Position numbers and translations under genes: made by a program
The notes under the pieces: model-generated
Database searches by the model: none
Told to the model about the DNA's origin: nothing
The model's input: only the letters and a program-made list of their open reading frames with translations
Shown: positions 7,963 to 16,925 of the stretch, one piece after another
Layout of the letters: every line of letters starts with the position of its first letter
Position numbering within the stretch: position 1 is the stretch's first letter
Assembly: GCA_018646105.1 (NCBI GenBank)
Contig: JABGVJ010000037.1
Coordinates: forward strand, 1-32,135
Direction of reading: 5' to 3'
Source: a bacterium
GTDB lineage: Bacteria > Margulisbacteria > Marinamargulisbacteria > JABGVJ01
Length of the DNA: 32,135 nucleotides

Positions 7963-9882
7963 TTAAACTCGTAAAATATCTTTAGCTCTTTTATGAGGTG
8001 TCAGCCAAGAAATAATAATCAAAGTCAAAAAACTCAAAGGTATAGAAATAATACCAGGATTATCCAAAGCAATCGGTGCCGTAGCTGGATCAAACCCATA
8101 TCTTTCAAACATACTTGGTGAAAGAAGGATGATAGTAAGGGCAGATGTCATACCAACAACAATAGACGCCGCAATACCTCTAGAAGTTGTTTTTTTCCAG
8201 AAAAGCAGCATTAAAATAGCTGGTAAATTGGCAGAAGCCGCAACCGCAAAAGCCCAACCTACAAGATACGAAACATTCATACCTTTAAATAAAATCCCCA
8301 AAATAATAGCTATAATTCCAACTACAATTGCCGAAATTTTTCCAGCTTTAACTTTCTGCGCATCTGTCATCTTGATCTTAAACAAACTATCCATCAAATC
8401 ATGCGCAATTGCACCTGAAGCAGCTACAATCAGACCGGATACCGTACCCAAAACCGTAGCAAAAGCAATTGCCGAAATAATCGCAAATAAAATCAAGCCA
8501 AAAGATTTTGCCAATAAAGGTGCTGCCATATTACTGCTTCCCAAATCCAGTACACCACCAGCCATCGCTCCTAACCCTAAAAATAAAGTTAAAATATAGA
8601 AAAAACCAATAGCTGAAATAGCCACAATCGTAGATTTACGCGCACATTTAGCACTAGGCACTGTATAATATCGAATCAAAATATGTGGTAAAGCTGCCGT
8701 TCCAAAAAACAAAGCCAACATCAAAGAAACAAAATTCAATTTAGACATAACAGTAGACCCTTTATCCACTTTAAATTTCAAACCCGGACGCATGACTTCA
8801 GAACCTGAAGTTATGGTTTGACGCCATACTGTAACCTTGTTTTTTCCATCAACAAATATTGCTTTAGTAAATCTTGTTACTTTACTTTTTGTAAAAATCG
8901 ACAGAAATTTAAACGGCCCTACAGGACCAGTTTTTTCTACTTTTTTACCATTATCCACAATTTCTGCCATATGCCCAACTTGATAAAAAGCCTTATCAGC
9001 CTTAGCTTTACCATTATAAAGCTTATTACCATCAGCTGACTTAGTAGTAGAAAGAGCTTCTTGCAGAACAGTTTCTTGATTTTTGTTAGTTGTTAGATTC
9101 CACCAAGTATTAATCCCATTTTTTTCTAATTTTACAAAATGATTTTTAGCCGTATTTTTTTGCCCTACTATTTTATAGTTATTATTATCAACCGCTATTA
9201 CTTGTCCCGATACAACTTGCGCTTTCATACTTTGAAAATCATGATAATCTGCAGAAGGTTTTAAAGATAAACCTTTATTAAGTACCAAAACCACTAAAAT
9301 AGCAGAAAAAATAATCAGCAAAGTCCCTTTTAAAAACTGAACATAAGTTGTAGACGCCATCCCTGCTGTTGCCACAATAAAAATTACAATACTCCCCACC
9401 ATCAGAACTCCGACATAATGAGGTAATCCCAGTAAAGGAGTAACCAATGCACCAGCACCCACCATTTGTGGAATAAGATAGCAAAGAGATACCACTAACG
9501 TACTAATAGCAGCCGTAAGCTGAATACTTTTAGAATTAAATTTAGCATCCAAAGCATCCGTAAAAGTATATTTACCTAATTTCTTAAGTGGTTCCGCTAC
9601 TACAAAAAGAGCCACAATCCAACCCCCTAAATAACCAATAGAATAAAGAAAACCATCGTACCCAACCATGGCAATCATCCCGCAAATTCCCAAAAAAGAA
9701 GCTGCGGAAAGATAATCACCTGCAAAAGCGATCCCATTTACCGCCCAGTGAATTTTACCTCCAGCCGCAAAATAAGCATCTGCTGATTGGGTTTTTCGCG
9801 CAAAATAAGCAGATAAACCTAAAACACATAAAACAAAAAAAACAAACAAACCAACTGCAATCGACGACGCTTCATATATCAT
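7963..9882 (-). CDS. actP: ActP-like sodium:solute symporter with a large loop insertion
   Basis: An inner-membrane cation/solute symporter of the SSS family. It is closest in my reading to acetate permease ActP, with motifs such as AFAGDYLSAASFLGI (52-66), YTFTDALDAKF (105-115) and FGTAALPHILIRYYTV (393-408). It probably imports acetate or another short monocarboxylate with Na+ or H+. At 639 residues it is about 90 longer than E. coli ActP. The extra length is a hydrophilic stretch at about 205-378, between two membrane segments, rich in Lys, Asn and Gly. The start ATG overlaps the stop of the upstream DUF485 gene by one base (TAATG). This mirrors the yjcH-actP pairing and supports the assignment. 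The exact substrate is inference. Confidence 0.88.
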   Translation of the reverse strand: MIYEASSIAVGLFVFFVLCVLGLSAYFARKTQSADAYFAAGGKIHWAVNGIAFAGDYLSAASFLGICGMIAMVGYDGFLYSIGYLGGWIVALFVVAEPLKKLGKYTFTDALDAKFNSKSIQLTAAISTLVVSLCYLIPQMVGAGALVTPLLGLPHYVGVLMVGSIVIFIVATAGMASTTYVQFLKGTLLIIFSAILVVLVLNKGLSLKPSADYHDFQSMKAQVVSGQVIAVDNNNYKIVGQKNTAKNHFVKLEKNGINTWWNLTTNKNQETVLQEALSTTKSADGNKLYNGKAKADKAFYQVGHMAEIVDNGKKVEKTGPVGPFKFLSIFTKSKVTRFTKAIFVDGKNKVTVWRQTITSGSEVMRPGLKFKVDKGSTVMSKLNFVSLMLALFFGTAALPHILIRYYTVPSAKCARKSTIVAISAIGFFYILTLFLGLGAMAGGVLDLGSSNMAAPLLAKSFGLILFAIISAIAFATVLGTVSGLIVAASGAIAHDLMDSLFKIKMTDAQKVKAGKISAIVVGIIAIILGILFKGMNVSYLVGWAFAVAASANLPAILMLLFWKKTTSRGIAASIVVGMTSALTIILLSPSMFERYGFDPATAPIALDNPGIISIPLSFLTLIIISWLTPHKRAKDILRV

Positions 9883-10124
9883 TATTTTTTCTCCTCAATT
9901 TTAAGACACATCTGATTATAAATAAGTCCCATAACAATAGCTGCAATAATCAGAAAAAAACCGTAAATTACAGCTAAATTAAGACCCGCAAAAATAATTT
10001 TACCCATTAATTTGGGCCAAAGCGTATTGATGATGACAAAAGTAGCATAGATCAAACTGTAAATACCAAAAAGAACTAATCCTAACTTAGCCTTTTCATC
10101 AAGCTTATTCTTCTTTTTTCCCAT
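9882..10124 (-). CDS. DUF485 (YjcH-like) inner-membrane protein
   Basis: An 80-residue protein with two membrane segments (about 15-33 and 45-67) and a charged N-terminus (MGKKKNKLDEK). Its length, topology and place directly before an ActP-type symporter match DUF485/YjcH, the small partner usually encoded with actP. Its biochemical role is not established in the family. An accessory role in symporter assembly or function is the usual guess. A GGAGTT ribosome site lies just upstream, and a -10-like TATAAT (minus strand) occurs at 10167-10172, giving a leader of about 40 bases. The two genes form one transcript with a one-base overlap. Confidence 0.82.
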   Translation of the reverse strand: MGKKKNKLDEKAKLGLVLFGIYSLIYATFVIINTLWPKLMGKIIFAGLNLAVIYGFFLIIAAIVMGLIYNQMCLKIEEKK

Positions 10125-10249
10125 TAAATAACTCCTTTTAAAAAAAATATTTTATAACGTTTAAAAATTATACCGTTTAAAATATTAGACCTATTTCGGT
10201 TTTTAGAAAAGGGTTTTTAGTAATTAGCAAATACATGCTGTGTTTTTTT

Positions 10250-10277
10250 TTGAGAATCCCGTAATATAACTTATAAT
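10250..10277 (+). promoter_or_regulatory. Promoter of the MscS gene
   Basis: TTGAGA at 10250-10255 and a perfect TATAAT at 10272-10277 are separated by 16 bases. This leaves a leader of about 50 bases before the MscS ATG, which has its own AGGAG ribosome site at 10321-10325. Confidence 0.6.
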
Positions 10278-10331
10278 TACAAAATAGAAAGATACAAATA
10301 ATCGTGTTTCTATAAAATAAAGGAGAAAAAT

Positions 10332-11186
10332 ATGATGTTAGACAAAATTAATCAACAACTATTAATAGGCTATGGAGTACGGATAACAGTTATTTTACTT
10401 ATTATTTTAGCAACTTTTATGATAGCTAAAGTTGTTAAAAAAGTTTTAAAGAAAAATGAACGCAAAATCAAAATAGATAAAACACAATTAAAATTTATGA
10501 CACATTTTTTAACCGGAATTATTTATTTTGTGGGTACCACATTAGCCATCTATTCCGTACCGTCATTACGCACGCTGGCAACCTCGCTCTTTGCAGGATC
10601 TGGAGTAATAGCCTTAATCATAGGCTTTGCTTCCCAGCAAGCTTTTTCTAATATTGTAAGCGGCATCTTTATTGCTATTTATAAACCATTTCGTATTGGA
10701 GACAGACTACAAGTGATAGGTAAAGGAGTATCCGGAATAGTAGAAGATATAAATTTACGGCATACCATTATCAGAACTTTTGAAAATAAAAGAATTATCT
10801 TACCCAACGCCACCATAAATTCCGACATTCTGGAAAATGCCAATATTGTAGAAGAAAAAACTTGTCGATTCATAGATATGGGCATTAGCTATGAGTCTGA
10901 CACTGATAAAGCCATGGCTATCATCAAAGAAGAAGCCCAAAAACATCCAGCTTATTTTGATGCTCGTACCAAAGAAGAAAAAGAAAAAGGCGTAGAAGAA
11001 GTTACTGTCAAAATAATAAGTTTTGGGGATTCCAGTGTTAATCTCAGAGCTTGGGTTTGGACCAAAGATCCCGGAAGCGCTTTTCAACTAGGCTGTGATT
11101 TAAACAAAAACATTAAAACCAGATTTGATCGGGAAGGCATCGAAATTCCATATCCTTACAGAACCGTTATTCTAAAAAATAAGTAA
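10332..11186 (+). CDS. mscS: Small-conductance mechanosensitive channel, MscS family
   Basis: An inner-membrane channel that opens under membrane tension and releases osmolytes. Its 284 residues match the minimal E. coli-type MscS. There are three membrane segments (about 15-35, 57-76 and 85-118). The third holds the small-residue-rich pore helix ending in SNIVSGIFIAIYKPFRIGD. A beta domain follows (about 120-180, with LPNATINSDILEN), then an alpha/beta domain (about 185-280). The ATG follows AGGAG with 6-base spacing, although an immediately adjacent second ATG could also be used. Its end overlaps the pseudouridine synthase on the other strand by 20 bases. Confidence 0.93.
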   Translation: MMLDKINQQLLIGYGVRITVILLIILATFMIAKVVKKVLKKNERKIKIDKTQLKFMTHFLTGIIYFVGTTLAIYSVPSLRTLATSLFAGSGVIALIIGFASQQAFSNIVSGIFIAIYKPFRIGDRLQVIGKGVSGIVEDINLRHTIIRTFENKRIILPNATINSDILENANIVEEKTCRFIDMGISYESDTDKAMAIIKEEAQKHPAYFDARTKEEKEKGVEEVTVKIISFGDSSVNLRAWVWTKDPGSAFQLGCDLNKNIKTRFDREGIEIPYPYRTVILKNK

Positions 11187-11856
11187 TTTCTTTTTTAGTT
11201 AATAATCGATAATCGCCTATCCTCAAAGGTTCAACCTTAATATTACCAAACTGAACTCTTTTCAGCTGTAAAACTACACCCTCTACATTACGTACCATAC
11301 GCCTAATTTGTCTATTTTTTCCTTCTCGTAAAGTAATATGGAAATGCTTTTTACCTAAAACTTCTATTTTGGTTTTTTTGGTTTTAATTCCCAAAATATA
11401 TACTCCTTGCTCTAATATTTCCCTCATATCTTCAGTCAATTCTTTATTTATCCATACTTCATATATTCTGGTATGCGGTCTTTCCGCATTTAAAATAGCT
11501 TTCGCAAAAATCCCGTCATTGGTTAATAATATTAAACCTTCAGATTCTTTATCTAATCTACCAATACTATGTAATTGTCTATATTTAGCTGGCAACACAT
11601 CCCTAATTTCTTTTTCACCATTTTGCGCACAATTCGTCAGAATACCGCGTGGTTTATAATAAGCTAAATAAATATATTCTTCTTTGATTTTTTTAATTTC
11701 ATCCGCCAATTCCAAAACATCTTTTTGCGGATCAAACTGATATCCCAGCTCTGTTACAACTTTTCCATTCACGCTTATCCAGCCATTTTTAAGATACTCT
11801 TCTGCTTTCCTACGCGAAAGTATACCTTGCATCGATAAATATTTTTGAATACGCAT
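11167..11856 (-). CDS. rRNA pseudouridine synthase, RsuA/RluB/E/F family
   Basis: Isomerises a specific uridine in ribosomal RNA. The 229 residues start with an S4 RNA-binding domain (MRIQKYLSMQGILSRRKAEE, 1-20, to about 60). The catalytic domain carries GRLDKESEGLILLTND (99-114), with Asp102 as the catalytic aspartate. REGKNRQIRRM later in the protein is the second family signature. Whether the target is 16S (RsuA) or 23S (RluB) cannot be told from sequence alone; the length and motif fit RluB-like proteins slightly better. The ATG has no Shine-Dalgarno and sits 7 nt after an extended -10 (TGTTATAAT), so the mRNA is probably leaderless. Confidence 0.92.
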   Translation of the reverse strand: MRIQKYLSMQGILSRRKAEEYLKNGWISVNGKVVTELGYQFDPQKDVLELADEIKKIKEEYIYLAYYKPRGILTNCAQNGEKEIRDVLPAKYRQLHSIGRLDKESEGLILLTNDGIFAKAILNAERPHTRIYEVWINKELTEDMREILEQGVYILGIKTKKTKIEVLGKKHFHITLREGKNRQIRRMVRNVEGVVLQLKRVQFGNIKVEPLRIGDYRLLTKKEITYFLE

Positions 11857-11863
11857 ACTCTTT

Positions 11864-11869
11864 ATTATA
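11864..11869 (-). promoter_or_regulatory. Extended -10 TATAAT, 7 nt before the 11856 ATG
   Basis: On the minus strand TG-T-TATAAT (extended -10) is followed by AAAGAGT and then ATG. There is no convincing -35 at 16-18 bases, as is common for extended -10 promoters. The transcript would begin at the ATG. Confidence 0.5.
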
Positions 11870-11961
11870 ACAAAATTATCTAGTTTGATCTTCTCTCAAA
11901 ATATGAAATAATTATTAATATATTTACACGCTAAATTTTCCATAATAGAAAGGGAAAAAAA

Positions 11962-12801
11962 ATGAAAAAAATACTTATCATCAGTTTTCTTTTTTTTAGC
12001 ATTTTAGGTTTCAGTATCCAAACTGTTCAAGCTGAGTCAGTTTACGATCTTGTCAAATTTGGTAAAGATATTAAAATCAATCAAAACATGAGAGTAGGGG
12101 ATGCCGTAGCAATCGGCGGCAATATTGATGTTAATGGTATTGTAGAAGGAAACGTAGTTTGTATAGGCGGCGATATTCAGCTCGGTCCAGATGCTCTGAT
12201 AGCCGGTAAAATCGTTTCTATCGGCGGCACTATCAACAAAGAACAAGGGTCTGAAGTCATCCAAAAAGTTATAGAAATAAACGTCCCGATGATCAGACAA
12301 ATGACTGCATATTCGCAATCACATACTTTAGGAGCCAGTATCCTACTATTTAAATTAGTTTCTTTTCTTAGCTTTCTAGCTTTAGCTATGATTTTGGTTA
12401 TCCTAATTCCTAAAATTTTACAAAATATTAATCACCAAATTCATACCCATGCTTTACGCACCATAATATGGGGAACTATCGGCACTCTACTTATCATTCC
12501 CACCATTATCTTTTTAATACTCTCTGTCTTTGGTATTGTTTTAATTCCTTTGGAAATAATTTTTATAGCTGCTTCTTTCTTCATAGGGTATGTCGCGCTT
12601 AGCAGTATCATTGGCGAAAAAATATGCCATTATTTCCGAAAAAACAAAATACATTTAATCTGGCAAACAATTCTGGGACTCATAGTATTAGGCCTGCTAA
12701 GCTGGGTTCCCATCTTTGGCCCTATTATCAAAATTATCAGCTTTCTATTTGGCTTTGGTGGAGTGCTTTATGCTTTAGTCCATCTAAACTATAAAACTTA
12801 A
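11962..12801 (+). CDS. Exported bactofilin-like repeat domain with C-terminal membrane domain
   Basis: A 279-residue membrane protein. Residues 1-24 look like a signal peptide (cleavage after VQA). Residues about 40-92 hold short hexapeptide-like beta repeats rich in Gly, Val and Ile (AIGGNIDVNG, VVCIGGDIQ, IVSIGGTI), resembling the right-handed beta-helix of polymer-forming bactofilin-type domains. Four or five hydrophobic segments follow (about 125-150, 163-188, 190-215, 233-270). The repeat domain would therefore face the periplasm with the rest in the inner membrane. The family is common and uncharacterised, so a role in envelope organisation is a guess. A GGGA lies 8-11 bases before the ATG. 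It converges with the acetyltransferase gene, with a 19-base gap. Confidence 0.72.
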   Translation: MKKILIISFLFFSILGFSIQTVQAESVYDLVKFGKDIKINQNMRVGDAVAIGGNIDVNGIVEGNVVCIGGDIQLGPDALIAGKIVSIGGTINKEQGSEVIQKVIEINVPMIRQMTAYSQSHTLGASILLFKLVSFLSFLALAMILVILIPKILQNINHQIHTHALRTIIWGTIGTLLIIPTIIFLILSVFGIVLIPLEIIFIAASFFIGYVALSSIIGEKICHYFRKNKIHLIWQTILGLIVLGLLSWVPIFGPIIKIISFLFGFGGVLYALVHLNYKT

Positions 12802-12820
12802 ACAAAAAAAAATTTACGAA

Positions 12821-13606
12821 TTAAAAAGTTTTCGTATTTTCAAACTGCAGCCATTTACCTATAACTACAAAACCTAATTTTTTGTATAACTGTGCAGCTT
12901 CCGGACTATCATAAAACAAACAAAGGGATTTCCCCATTTTTAAAATATTTTCACCTAATTTATAAACACACTGTTCAGAAAAACCTTGCTTCTGATATTC
13001 AGGTAATGTACCTATTCCTACCATCATCGCCGAAAACCTGTTTCCTGCCGTAGTTCTAGCCATAGAAACTATTTGCCCATCTTTTTCTATATAAAAAGCA
13101 CGTGCATGCTGATCTAAAAATTCTTTTTTGACTATCTCTGTATCTCTAATCGCCAATTTTGGCATTTTAGCATAAAAAGCCAACATTTTATCCAAATCTT
13201 TATCTTCTAAACGTTGCACTTTCTCCGTAACTTTGATTTCCACTAACTGATCTAGTTTCGCAAAATCATATTCTCTAATCTTATTATCATGAAAAATATT
13301 ATCAAAAACTTCGATCAATGCTTTTTTACCAAATAAATATTTATATTCATTACTAGCCAAAATCCGAGCAAAGCCTGCTACATCAAAATTTTTCTCAGCT
13401 GCATAAAAATTAAAATTATGACCATATTTTACTAGAACAGCTTTAATCTGTTCCGCATTTTCATCAAAATCACCCCATACTTTTTGAAAATCTGTATGGT
13501 ACCCATAATTTTCAATATCGCCAATAATAAAAAGATTGATCTCCGGCTCTTTGGTTAAAAGCCGCATTACTTTTTCGTGATCTGCTAATTTTAAATCTCT
13601 AATCAT
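12821..13606 (-). CDS. GNAT-family acetyltransferase
   Basis: A 261-residue protein with a C-terminal GNAT domain (about 128-258). The acyl-CoA binding motif is VGIGTLPEYQKQGFSEQCV near 196-214, and YDSPEAAQLYKKLGFVVIG is the typical last strand-helix pair. The N-terminal half (about 1-120) resembles the divergent first lobe of tandem-GNAT proteins and lacks a clear CoA motif. The substrate cannot be predicted. The ATG has no ribosome site and lies 7 nt after a perfect TATAAT. It ends next to the bactofilin-like gene and is followed upstream by aspS, but with its own promoter it is probably transcribed alone. Confidence 0.83.
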   Translation of the reverse strand: MIRDLKLADHEKVMRLLTKEPEINLFIIGDIENYGYHTDFQKVWGDFDENAEQIKAVLVKYGHNFNFYAAEKNFDVAGFARILASNEYKYLFGKKALIEVFDNIFHDNKIREYDFAKLDQLVEIKVTEKVQRLEDKDLDKMLAFYAKMPKLAIRDTEIVKKEFLDQHARAFYIEKDGQIVSMARTTAGNRFSAMMVGIGTLPEYQKQGFSEQCVYKLGENILKMGKSLCLFYDSPEAAQLYKKLGFVVIGKWLQFENTKTF

Positions 13607-13613
13607 AGCTTTT

Positions 13614-13619
13614 ATTATA
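13614..13619 (-). promoter_or_regulatory. -10 TATAAT, 7 nt before the 13606 ATG
   Basis: On the minus strand GGTATAAT is followed by AAAAGCT and ATG. The hexamer is a perfect -10 match and there is no Shine-Dalgarno. The likely result is a leaderless transcript. Confidence 0.5.
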
Positions 13620-13680
13620 CCTGATTTTACCTAAACCCCAAAAGTTATTTACATACTCATTTCCCGAGGAGGTAAGGGCC

Positions 13681-15480
13681 TTATTTATTTACTTCTATTT
13701 TTAAATGTAATTCCTTCAATTGCTGCACCGCAACATCTCCCGGACTATTGGTCATTAATTCTTGTGCACGTTGATTCATAGGAAATGCGATAACTTCCCT
13801 GATACTTGGTTCGTCTGCATAAATCATAAGTAATCGGTCCAAACCTGGCGCAATACCACCATGAGGTGGCGCCCCAAACTTAAAAGCTCTGATCATATGT
13901 CCAAACTTTTCATCCACATCATTTTTACTATATCCCGCAATCTCAAAAGCTTTGTACATTATTTTAGGATTATGATTTCGAATCCCCCCACTAGATAATT
14001 CCAAACCATTACATACCAAATCATACTGATAGGCCTTGATATCCAATGGATCCTTGGTCTTAAGCTCTTCCAGCCCACCTTGCGGCATCGAAAACGGATT
14101 ATGAGAAAAATCAACTTTCCCTTCTTCTTCATTCCATTCAAAAAGCGGAAAATCCACAATCCAACAAAACGCCAACTCATCTTTGTCTTTAACCAAATCT
14201 CGTAATTCTGCTATTTTACTCCTCACAGCACCCATAATTTTGCAAGTCTCCAACCACTTACCCGCCCCAAAAAAAACACCGTCTCCAATTTTCAAACCTA
14301 ACCTAGTCTTCAAATCTTCCAGCTCTGTTTCCTTTAAAAATTTGGCAATCGGCCCCTTTAAACCATCTTCTTTATAGTTCAGATATGCTAACCCCTTAGC
14401 TCCTTGTTCCTTCGCATATGCATCCATTTTATCAAAAAACGACCTCGCCTCATGTTCACAACCTTCTACCACCAAAGCTTTCACACAATGCCCTTTTTTA
14501 GTATTGCTTGCAAAAACCTTAAATTCAGAATCCATAAATATTTCTGTTACATCTTTAATTTTAAGTTCATACCTAATATCTGGCTTATCTACGCCATACT
14601 CATTTAAGGCATCCCAATACTCAATCCTAGGAAAACAGCCATCTTTGGTAAGACTTATCTTTTTCTTGGACGCCACCTTTGGTGTAATATCTTTGAAAAG
14701 AGCTTCCATAGCCTTAAAAACATCTTCCTGCCCAACATAAGCCATTTCTATATCTATCTGATAAAATTCTCCCGGACTTCGGCCCGCTCTCGCTGCTTCA
14801 TCCCGAAAACATGGCGCAATCTGAAAATATTTATCAAATCCGCTACACATTAATAATTGTTTATATTGCTGCGGCGCCTGGGGTAGGGCATAAAACTTTC
14901 CTGGATGCAGCCTGCTAGGCACCAAATAATCTCTCGCTCCTTCAGGAGAACTAACTGTTAAAATAGGCGTATGAATTTCATTAAAGCCCGCAGCTATCAT
15001 ATGTCTCCGAACTTCACTCATAACTTTTGAACGCAAAATAATATTCTTATGCAATTTCTCTCGTCTTAAATCCAAAAACCGATACTTCAACCTAATTTCC
15101 TCAGAACAACTCACCTCATCTGTAATCGTAAAAGGCAATTCTGGTACTAAATAATCAATCTCCAAATTCGTGGCTTGCACCTCAATCTCACCGGTTTTCA
15201 TTTCTTTATTAATATTGCCTTGTATCCGTGAGATAACTTCGCCTTCAATAAAAATCACACTTTCCGGTTTAAGGCTTTCCGCTAATTTAAAAACCTCATT
15301 ATTTAACGCTGCGTCAAAAATAATTTGAGTCACGCCATAATGGTCTCGCAAAGCCACAAAAATCAACCCGCCAATATCGCGCATATTCTGCACCCAACCA
15401 GCCAGCTTAACTGTCTTGCCAACATCTTTAGCTTTCAAATCGCCACATGTATGTGTCCTATATTCAGTTGCAAAAGCCAT
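13681..15480 (-). CDS. aspS: Aspartyl-tRNA synthetase
   Basis: Charges tRNA(Asp) with aspartate. The 599 residues are full length for the bacterial type. An N-terminal OB-fold anticodon-binding domain (about 15-110) comes first, then the class II catalytic core. The bacterial GAD insertion domain (about 290-420) includes [14 protein letters not shown]. Motif 2 reads [20 protein letters not shown] and motif 3 is [12 protein letters not shown]. The motif 2 wording (RSPGEFYQ rather than the common RQPEFTQ) is a minority variant also seen in alphaproteobacterial enzymes. Whether it also charges tRNA(Asn) cannot be judged. A GGGA ribosome site precedes the ATG at normal distance. Confidence 0.97.
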   Translation of the reverse strand: MAFATEYRTHTCGDLKAKDVGKTVKLAGWVQNMRDIGGLIFVALRDHYGVTQIIFDAALNNEVFKLAESLKPESVIFIEGEVISRIQGNINKEMKTGEIEVQATNLEIDYLVPELPFTITDEVSCSEEIRLKYRFLDLRREKLHKNIILRSKVMSEVRRHMIAAGFNEIHTPILTVSSPEGARDYLVPSRLHPGKFYALPQAPQQYKQLLMCSGFDKYFQIAPCFRDEAARAGRSPGEFYQIDIEMAYVGQEDVFKAMEALFKDITPKVASKKKISLTKDGCFPRIEYWDALNEYGVDKPDIRYELKIKDVTEIFMDSEFKVFASNTKKGHCVKALVVEGCEHEARSFFDKMDAYAKEQGAKGLAYLNYKEDGLKGPIAKFLKETELEDLKTRLGLKIGDGVFFGAGKWLETCKIMGAVRSKIAELRDLVKDKDELAFCWIVDFPLFEWNEEEGKVDFSHNPFSMPQGGLEELKTKDPLDIKAYQYDLVCNGLELSSGGIRNHNPKIMYKAFEIAGYSKNDVDEKFGHMIRAFKFGAPPHGGIAPGLDRLLMIYADEPSIREVIAFPMNQRAQELMTNSPGDVAVQQLKELHLKIEVNK

Positions 15481-15568
15481 AATTATCCCTTTCTAGTTTT
15501 CTCACTAAAAAACAGTCGTACGCTTTTTATATCATAAGTTTGTGATTTAATTTTAGCTCAATTCCGCT

Positions 15569-15589
15569 AAAAAGCCCATCTTGAAGATG
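15569..15589. repeat. Second copy of the porin terminator's left arm
   Basis: A 21-base segment beginning AAAAAGCCCATC matches 15744-15764 at 20 of 21 positions, 175 bases away. On the minus strand it can still fold as CATCT-TCA-AGATG followed by GGCTTTTT, a weak terminator. The two copies bracket the palindromic element at 15620-15725. Confidence 0.7.
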
Positions 15590-15619
15590 TATATCCGTTC
15601 TGGTGTAGGAAGCCCCTTT

Positions 15620-15725
15620 AAGCCTCACCCTAAATCCCTCTCCATAAATGGAGAGGGACTTGAAGAAAAATAATGTCTTAATTCCCCCTCTACATTTATG
15701 GAGAGGGGGCTAGGGGGTGAGGCCT
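15620..15725. repeat. Composite palindromic element with two hairpins and matching ends
   Basis: This fills much of the 316-base gap between aspS and the outer-membrane protein gene. The ends are inverted matches (AGCCTCACCC on the left, GGGGTGAGGCCT on the right). Inside lie two hairpins. One is perfect, with 10-base arms and a 2-base loop (15636-15657, CCCTCTCCAT/ATGGAGAGGG). The other has one mismatch (15684-15709, CCCCCTCTACAT/ATGGAGAGGGGG). It has no coding capacity and resembles a miniature inverted-repeat element. The rest of the gap holds only the two terminator-like copies. Confidence 0.78.
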
Positions 15726-15743
15726 AAAAAAATTTTGGCAAAT

Positions 15744-15773
15744 AAAAAGCCCATCCTGAAGATGGGCTTTTTT
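15744..15773 (-). terminator. Intrinsic terminator of the outer-membrane protein gene
   Basis: A perfect stem, AAAAAGCCCATC with GATGGGCTTTTT, around a CTGAA loop. It starts 24 bases past the stop codon at 15797. T-runs are present in both directions, so it may also stop transcription from the other side. Confidence 0.85.
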
Positions 15774-15796
15774 GTGGTAGTTAAATAAGCTTGTGT

Positions 15797-16708
15797 TTAG
15801 AACGCTGCTTTAAGACCGATAATATAGTAGTTGTTGTCGCTGTAACTGTTTAAACCATCATATTGTGGCAATACGACTTCCGTGGTTAAAGTTAAATTTT
15901 TTGCAAGGTTGTAGTTAGCACCTACTGATATGATTTTAGGGTTGAGCGAGTTATATTTTACATAATCATAATTAGCTGCAATTTCTAAATCAGAAAAAAC
16001 TTGATAGACTCCACCAACTCTAAGAAAAGAATCATTGGTAGTAGCGCTGCCATGCGTAACATTGTTTTGCGCACCATATTCAACGTCTGCCGTAATATCA
16101 TAGGCCTTAACTTGGCTAAAAAGACTAATAACAACAGCTGAACCAGGATCTTTTAAATACCCAGCACCAATTTCCCAAAAATCAATATTAGGCAACATAG
16201 GAGCTAAATCATAACTAGTTTGTATGGCATAAGAAACTTTATTGTCAGGAGAGCCTGTCCAGTAAGCAGAACTGTTAAAAATACCAGCTAGAATATTAAT
16301 TTTATTAAAATTGTATTCACCAACCACGCCAAAATCATACTGTTTATAATAAAATTCAAAGTAGCTGCTTGCTAGAAGATACTTATAATATCTACCTAGA
16401 AAAATTTCTTGCATTCCGACAATTAAACTAAGATTTTGAATTTCAGTCTTATATTTCAAATAATATTCCTCAAAATACAATTCCGTATCATTTAAATTAA
16501 AATATCCTTTAGCAGTAAGCTCTGTTTTTTCATTAATGTCTGTTTGTACTTGTAAATAGGTATTAGCTAAGTAAAAAGCCCCTGAAGTAGAGTGATTGTT
16601 ATTAGGCCCTCTGTACCAGCTTTCAAGTTCTCCACTTATTTTAACGTCCGCAAAAGCAAGACTGCTGCCAAGTAAAATCGCCAAAAATAAAATACTAAGT
16701 TTTTTCAT
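15797..16708 (-). CDS. Outer-membrane beta-barrel (porin-like) protein
   Basis: About 303 residues with a clear signal peptide (positively charged start, hydrophobic core, likely cleavage after SLAFA). The mature part begins DVKISGELESWYRG and continues as alternating polar/aromatic strands typical of porins. It ends in KAAF, and a C-terminal Phe is the signal recognised by the BAM assembly machinery. This is the best evidence in the window for an outer membrane. The substrate is unknown. Two adjacent ATGs are possible; the second (16708) is chosen because GGAG then lies 6 rather than 3 bases upstream. Its own promoter and terminator flank it, so it is monocistronic. Confidence 0.85.
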   Translation of the reverse strand: MKKLSILFLAILLGSSLAFADVKISGELESWYRGPNNNHSTSGAFYLANTYLQVQTDINEKTELTAKGYFNLNDTELYFEEYYLKYKTEIQNLSLIVGMQEIFLGRYYKYLLASSYFEFYYKQYDFGVVGEYNFNKINILAGIFNSSAYWTGSPDNKVSYAIQTSYDLAPMLPNIDFWEIGAGYLKDPGSAVVISLFSQVKAYDITADVEYGAQNNVTHGSATTNDSFLRVGGVYQVFSDLEIAANYDYVKYNSLNPKIISVGANYNLAKNLTLTTEVVLPQYDGLNSYSDNNYYIIGLKAAF

Positions 16709-16742
16709 CATTTTCTCCTTTTGTTAATAATTGCTAGTTTTG

Positions 16743-16770
16743 ATTATAACTTAACAAAAACTTTTAGCAA
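16743..16770 (-). promoter_or_regulatory. Promoter of the outer-membrane protein gene
   Basis: On the minus strand TTGCTA (16765-16770) and TATAAT (16743-16748) are 16 bases apart. The leader of about 30 bases contains AAGGAG. The remainder of the gap up to the next gene shows nothing else convincing. Confidence 0.55.
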
Positions 16771-16925
16771 CATTTTTTTCTCTACACAACCAAAGCAGGC
16801 CTGTGCTTCCCGCTTTCGCGAAAATCCATAATCCCCTTTATTCCTACCAAACTGAAATTTTTCTTTCATTACTAACGAATATTAAATATAATAACCATTT
16901 CCACTATCAGAAAAGGAACCAAAAC

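Noticed and set aside
8129-8599. 156-codon open frame antisense to the symporter gene
   Set aside because: It lies wholly inside a confidently assigned gene and gives a low-complexity Ala/Ile/Pro-rich protein.
16803-16925. N-terminal extension of the amidohydrolase
   Set aside because: The 41 added residues are not part of the fold, and a good ribosome site precedes the ATG at 16926.
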